Source: Planctomycetota bacterium (GTDB taxonomy: Bacteria > Planctomycetota > J058 > JAJDCP01). Taken from it: DNA of 64,000 bases. The translations under genes were made by a program, and so were the position numbers. The notes beneath the pieces were generated by a model. That model was not told where the DNA came from. It saw only the letters and a program-made list of their open reading frames with translations, and did no database searches. Shown here one piece after another: positions 60,406-64,000 of the stretch; position 1 is the stretch's first letter, and each line of letters starts with the position of its first letter. The stretch spans positions 1-64,000 of the forward strand of contig JAJDCP010000161.1 in NCBI GenBank assembly GCA_029260765.1. Reading direction: 5' to 3'.

Positions 60406-61638
60406 TTGCAGGGTCGTGTCGTCGCCGGCTTTCATGTGCAGTCCCCCCTCGGCACGGGTTGCCTGGGGAAGGCGTGGTCTGCATACCGGCATCAAGAGAA
60501 GCGTTGGTTTGTGCTGAAGTTCCCGCGCTGGAAGCAGGTGGCTTCGGCGATCAAGGGTGCGTACCACCACCAGCTGCGCATGGGGCATCCGCAGATCCTC
60601 GACTGTGCGGGAGCCGGGCGGGACAAGCACACGGGCGGCTCCATGGTCGCCTTCCCGTTCATCAGTCGCAGTCTTTATACGATCATCAAGAAGAAGAAAC
60701 GTCTGCCGGCCGCCACGGCCACGCAGACGCTCATGGTGCTGCTCAAGATCCTCAGCTTTGTGGAGAAGAAGGGCTTCGCGCACGGGCTGCTGACGCCGAA
60801 CAACCTTCTCATCGACAAGAAGGGCAAGCTCGTCCTCACCGACTTCAGTGTGGGGGAGATCGTGCGCGAGCTGGACATGGCTGCGTTCCTCAACCATGTC
60901 CAGCGTCGGCCCGAGAACGGGTGCCCGGAGCCGTTGCATTTTCTCTCGCCGCACCGCCGGTTGGGCTGTCCGGCAGCTATCGAAGAAGACCTCTTTTCTT
61001 GCGGTCGGCTCTTCTACTACATGCTGACGGGCGAAGCGAATCTCGATGTGTCGCTCGGTCTGGGAATGCACCCGAACGTTCCCGTCGAGCTGGCGCGGGC
61101 GATCTTGAAACTGACCGATCCGCACCAGGGCCTCACCAGCGTTGCCCAGGCCTGGCAGATCTTCGCGACCATCGACCTGAAGAATTTGACGCCCTATGCG
61201 CCCGATGCGCACCCCAAAGTGGGCAGCCGGCGGACACGGCGCAGGGGCGAAGAGGGGCGTGTGCGCATGAAGCCTCTGCGCAGCAAGCGTTCCCCGACGC
61301 GCATTCCTACTCCCAAGCGTGTCCTGGAGAGGCCGGCGGCGGCTTCGCCTGCGGCTCGCAAGCAGAGCGAAGGGCCCGAAGACGAGCAATCCGGCCATGG
61401 CTGGCCCACCGTCAGCCCTGGAACCAGCAGTGGCATGGCGTGGGGCGGAGATCCGGCAGGTTCCGATGCTTTCCCCGGCACCAAGAAGATCGAGACCGAT
61501 CGGTTGGCGAAGGAATCCAAGCCGAAGCCTCCCATCAAGAAGGCCCCGGCTCCCACACCGCGGAAGAAGCAGGGATACGGTGGGGGCGGCCAGTGGGGAA
61601 CCAGCCTGCCACCGACCTGGGGCGAATCTGACGACTGA
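60406..61638 (+). CDS. Serine/threonine pseudokinase
   Basis: 410 aa with an N-terminal Hanks-type kinase fold (about 5-270) and a long disordered Pro/Lys/Ser-rich tail. The glycine loop LGTGCLGKAW (15-24) and a VLK lysine (38) are present. The catalytic loop reads HGLLTPNN (126-133) instead of HRDLKPxN, so the catalytic Asp and Lys are lost; DFG reads DFS (146-148), with the Asp retained. The TTG start has AGAGG upstream. Some T6SS are controlled by a true PpkA kinase; this protein, near a T6SS, looks like a catalytically inactive scaffold or nucleotide-binding sensor. Confidence 0.82.
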   Translation: MQGRVVAGFHVQSPLGTGCLGKAWSAYRHQEKRWFVLKFPRWKQVASAIKGAYHHQLRMGHPQILDCAGAGRDKHTGGSMVAFPFISRSLYTIIKKKKRLPAATATQTLMVLLKILSFVEKKGFAHGLLTPNNLLIDKKGKLVLTDFSVGEIVRELDMAAFLNHVQRRPENGCPEPLHFLSPHRRLGCPAAIEEDLFSCGRLFYYMLTGEANLDVSLGLGMHPNVPVELARAILKLTDPHQGLTSVAQAWQIFATIDLKNLTPYAPDAHPKVGSRRTRRRGEEGRVRMKPLRSKRSPTRIPTPKRVLERPAAASPAARKQSEGPEDEQSGHGWPTVSPGTSSGMAWGGDPAGSDAFPGTKKIETDRLAKESKPKPPIKKAPAPTPRKKQGYGGGGQWGTSLPPTWGESDD

Positions 61639-61641
61639 GAA

Positions 61642-62010
61642 TCAGCGGTGCTGGTCGACCAGGATGGTGTTGCCGTCTGGGTCCTGCAGCATGAAGTGGG
61701 CCGGTCCCGCCTCTTTCTCGGCGGTGTTCGAGCCACTGGGCTCCAGGCCGTCTGCGCGCAGTTGTTTCTCGATCTGGCGGATGTCGGTGAAGCTCTCGGT
61801 CGGCTTGCCGTGCTGATTCCAGCCGGGATTGAAGGTCATGATGTTCTGTTCGAACATGCCCTGGAACAGGCCGATGACCCGCTCCCCATTGTGAAGGATC
61901 TGCCAATTCTCGCCGCCCTGCGTGGGCTCGAAGCCCAACTTCTTGTAAAAGGCAAGGCTGATCTGCAGGTCTTTGACGGCCAGACTGATTGAGAAAGCGC
62001 CGAGGTCCAT
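61642..62010 (-). CDS. VOC-family protein (glyoxalase/bleomycin-resistance fold)
   Basis: 122 aa. Two beta-alpha-beta-beta-beta units: SISLAVKDLQISLAFYKKLGFEP at the start, NWQILHNGERVIGLFQGMFEQNIMTFNPG in the middle, and AHFMLQDPDGNTILVDQH at the end. The DPDGN-I-L-D motif is typical of VOC dioxygenase or isomerase-like proteins that bind a metal with His/Glu. The substrate is unknown. ATG at 62010 with GGAGGATT upstream; convergent with the pseudokinase gene 3 bases away. Confidence 0.82.
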   Translation of the reverse strand: MDLGAFSISLAVKDLQISLAFYKKLGFEPTQGGENWQILHNGERVIGLFQGMFEQNIMTFNPGWNQHGKPTESFTDIRQIEKQLRADGLEPSGSNTAEKEAGPAHFMLQDPDGNTILVDQHR

Positions 62011-62183
62011 GCTGAATCCTCCAGTGACTCGGGGTTGCGGCCCAGGCAAGCAAACCCGCGTCGGAGTGGTTGCGCCAGGAAAAAACCTGACGACTGTCTG
62101 GAGTTCGGTGGAGCGGCTTCGGCGCCAGGTGATTTTCGGCTCCGGGTGGTAGACTCGTTCCTTTCACTTGCAGGAGCCCTGTT

Positions 62184-62966
62184 ATGTCCGAAGCCAGTTT
62201 CTCGACCGAGATCCGCGACCATGTTTTTCTGATGGCTATCCAACGCCCGCAGAAGCGCAACGCATTCAACCTGCAGCTGCTACGCGAGTTGGCCGAGGCG
62301 TTCACTGCCTATGAGGACAACGACGCGCTCTGGTGCGCGGTCCTCTACGCCGAGGGGGACCACTTCACCTCGGGCCTGGATCTGGCTGAGGTCGGTCCCG
62401 CCATGGCCCGGGGCGAGGAGATTCTGCCATCGGAGTGCGTGGACCCGCTGGGCTTGCGTGGGCGGATACGCAGCAAGCCGCTCGTGATCGCCGTCCAGGG
62501 CTGGTGTCTTACGATTGGCGTCGAGCTGTGCCTGGCGGCGGACATCCGGGTCGCCGCCGACAACACCCGCTTTGCGCAGATGGAAGTCCAACGCGGCATC
62601 ATGCCCTTCGGCGGAGCGACCCTGCGCTTTCCGGCCGTGAGCGGCTGGGGAAACGCGATGCGCTATCTGCTGACGGGTGAAGAGTTTTCGGCGCAGGAGG
62701 CGCTGCGTATCGGCCTGGTGCAAGAGGTGGTTCCGGCGGGGACGCAGCTGGAGCGCGCCTTGCAGCTTGCGAGCAAAGTCGCGGCCTGCGCGCCGCTGGC
62801 GGTACAGGCAAGTCTGCAGAGTGCGCGCTTGGCGTTACGGGGCGGGAAGGAAGAGGTGGTCGCCGACTTCCACGCGCGTACCCATGCGCTGATGGCCAGC
62901 GAGGATGCGATGGAGGGCATGATGTCCTTTGTGCAGCGGCGTGAGGCCCAGTTCAAGGGGAAGTAG
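62184..62966 (+). CDS. Enoyl-CoA hydratase/isomerase (crotonase) family protein
   Basis: A 260-aa crotonase-fold protein: RPQKRNAFNLQLL, AVLYAEGDHFTSGLDLAEV (the GxD-type oxyanion hole), KPLVIAVQGWCLTIGVELCLAADIRVAA, and RFAQMEVQRGIMPFGGATLRF. Typical family length. The second catalytic Glu of hydratases is Gln or Glu within QMEVQRGI, so the exact reaction (hydration, isomerisation, hydrolysis) is open. AGGAG lies a few bases before the ATG at 62184. Stand-alone; no CoA-pathway neighbours. Confidence 0.88.
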   Translation: MSEASFSTEIRDHVFLMAIQRPQKRNAFNLQLLRELAEAFTAYEDNDALWCAVLYAEGDHFTSGLDLAEVGPAMARGEEILPSECVDPLGLRGRIRSKPLVIAVQGWCLTIGVELCLAADIRVAADNTRFAQMEVQRGIMPFGGATLRFPAVSGWGNAMRYLLTGEEFSAQEALRIGLVQEVVPAGTQLERALQLASKVAACAPLAVQASLQSARLALRGGKEEVVADFHARTHALMASEDAMEGMMSFVQRREAQFKGK

Positions 62967-62982
62967 CCGCCTGAGGGCCGTG

Positions 62983-64000
62983 TCAGGAGCTGCGCTTGGC
63001 GATCTGGATGCCCTGCTGCTGCAGCCAGACCGCTGGCTCGACGCGCAGATCCGTGCGCTCTTCATACCCCGAGCCATAACGACGACCGATCTGTGCTTCG
63101 GGAATGTTGCTCGGCAGACGTTGGATGCTGAAGTGCAGATGCACGCCCATTCCAGGGCGCACACGGCCCGCCGATCCACTGGGGCCCTGTTTGGTGTTGC
63201 CCATGGCACCGATCTGTTGCCCGCCGCGCACCTGGGCGCCGTTCTCGACGCTGCGGCTGTCGAGGTGGGCGTAGGCGGTGGTGACGCTGGCGCTGGCGTG
63301 TTTGATGATCACGAGGTTGCCGTAGCCGGTCTTCAAGCCTGAGAAGATCACCTGGCCATCGAGCGCCGCATACACCGGGGTCCCGCGTGGGCCCGGGATG
63401 TCCTGCGCGGCATGGATGCGTCCTGGGTAGCGGGCCCCGCGTGAAACGAAGCCGCGTCCCCGCCGTCCGACCTCGACGATCGCTTCGGCCTTGCCGGGCG
63501 TCCCGCTGGTGGGCGGAGTGTCCGCGGAGGGAGCGCCGTCTTTGGCCGCGCCTGCGCCGCCATCGGCACCCGCGGCACCGGCCGCACCCGCGGCACCGGC
63601 CGTGCCGGCCGCCGCACCGCCGGAGGGAGCACCGCCAGAAGGAGCGCCGCCGGAGGGAGCACCGCCGGAGGGAGCACCGCCGGAGGGCGCACCGCCGGAG
63701 GGCGCGCCGCCGGAGGGCGCGCCGCCGGAAGGAGCGCCGCCGGAAGGAGCGCCGCCAGAGGGCGCGCCGCCAGAGGGCGCGCCGCCGGAGGGAGCGCCGC
63801 CGGAGGGAGCGCCGCCAGAAGGAGCGCCGCCGGAGGGAGCGCCGCCGGAGGGCGCGCCGCCGGAGGGAGCGCCGCCGGAGGGCGCGCCGCCGGAGGGAGC
63901 GCCGCCGGAGGGAGCGCCGCCGGACGGACTGCCTCCGGCCTGCTTCTTTTTCTTTCCTCCGGCACCCTTGAGCAGCTGTCTCGAGGCGTCCTTCGACTGC
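62983..64000 (-). CDS. M23 (LytM) metallopeptidase with APSGG repeat, 5' end outside window
   Basis: The 3' part of a gene that runs off the window edge. The C-terminal LytM domain is intact: HAAQD (zinc-binding His and Asp, in RIHAAQDIPGPRGTPVYAAL) and HLH in GVHLHFSIQ. M23 enzymes cut peptide cross-links of peptidoglycan. Before it, about 300 bases encode repeated APSGG five-residue units, then an Ala/Gly linker. Visible N-terminal residues (QSKDASRQLLKGAGGKKKKQ) are basic. The gene end does not overlap a T6SS gene; a link to cell-wall passage of the T6SS is possible but not shown. Confidence 0.8.
   Translation of the reverse strand, partial: QSKDASRQLLKGAGGKKKKQAGGSPSGGAPSGGAPSGGAPSGGAPSGGAPSGGAPSGGAPSGGAPSGGAPSGGAPSGGAPSGGAPSGGAPSGGAPSGGAPSGGAPSGGAPSGGAPSGGAPSGGAPSGGAAAGTAGAAGAAGAAGADGGAGAAKDGAPSADTPPTSGTPGKAEAIVEVGRRGRGFVSRGARYPGRIHAAQDIPGPRGTPVYAALDGQVIFSGLKTGYGNLVIIKHASASVTTAYAHLDSRSVENGAQVRGGQQIGAMGNTKQGPSGSAGRVRPGMGVHLHFSIQRLPSNIPEAQIGRRYGSGYEERTDLRVEPAVWLQQQGIQIAKRSS
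63625..63930. repeat. 15-bp tandem repeat encoding APSGG
   Basis: About 20 copies of a 15-base unit (GCGCCGCCGGAGGGA and variants such as GGCGCGCCGCCGGAG) inside the metallopeptidase gene. Differences among copies are mostly synonymous or single-base. All fit one frame on the minus strand, giving Ala-Pro-Ser-Gly-Gly. Confidence 0.85.

Noticed and set aside
63625..63930. Possible CRISPR array
   Set aside because: Units are contiguous 15-mers without spacers and are in frame within a gene.
63348..63965. Minus-strand frame with LPPAA repeats
   Set aside because: Out of frame with the LytM domain; the in-frame reading gives APSGG and connects smoothly to the peptidase.

Overview
The window is about 64 kb of GC-rich bacterial DNA. 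It looks like a chromosome from the Myxococcota or a related deltaproteobacterial lineage. That placement is an inference from gene content: a TPR-GAF-AAA-Fis activator, a Kelch lipoprotein, HMG-CoA synthase, tryptophan 2,3-dioxygenase, serine/threonine-kinase-like proteins and a divergent type VI secretion system (T6SS). I see no rRNA, tRNA, CRISPR array, insertion sequence, integrase or phage gene.

Layout. 0.2-9.1 kb: a CDC48-like double-AAA protein, CutA, a rhomboid protease, a methyltransferase-TPR protein, two TPR lipoproteins, a small membrane protein and an orphan D12-type DNA methylase. 8.4-12.6 kb (minus): rlmI-like methyltransferase, MMPL/RND exporter and a lone TrpF homologue, overlapping. 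12.7-17.5 kb (plus): a tightly coupled operon of tryptophan 2,3-dioxygenase, atypical SDR, luciferase-like monooxygenase, ALDH8-type aldehyde dehydrogenase and RidA-family protein. 17.5-20.4 kb (minus): sugar epimerase, GbsR-like regulator and HMG-CoA synthase. 20.6-24.4 kb: a well-formed sigma-70 promoter with a hairpin leader driving a small coiled-coil protein, a frameshifted WD40/LRR gene, a simple-sequence array, a lipoprotein and an acidic repeat protein. 24.4-37.1 kb: a 14-blade Kelch lipoprotein, a hypothetical protein, a PAP2 membrane protein, a degenerate sigma-54-type activator, a poly-Glu membrane protein, a glycosyltransferase-like membrane protein, a winged-helix protein and a SmpA-like lipoprotein.

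37.3-58.2 kb (minus) is a complete T6SS locus. In order of transcription it holds PAAR-like tip, tssA, tssG, tssB, tssC, hcp, tssK, tssE, vgrG, a separate beta-helical spike, tssF, tssL, a 112-aa protein, clpV-like tssH, tssM, tssJ and a 644-aa coiled-coil protein. Most genes overlap or nearly touch. The exceptions are hcp, which is bracketed by strong hairpins, and the tssE-vgrG gap, which holds an inverted pair of 25-bp palindromic elements. No toxin, immunity gene, FHA protein or kinase/phosphatase pair is recognisable inside it.

58.4-64 kb: a degenerate acyl-adenylate-enzyme homologue, a pseudokinase, a VOC-fold protein, an enoyl-CoA hydratase-family protein and the 3' part of an M23 metallopeptidase with a long APSGG repeat that runs off the right edge.

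Recurring theme: several nucleotide-handling proteins here have lost catalytic residues (CDC48-like AAA, sigma-54-type activator, pseudokinase, adenylate enzyme, SDR). Secreted or surface proteins carry simple repeats.
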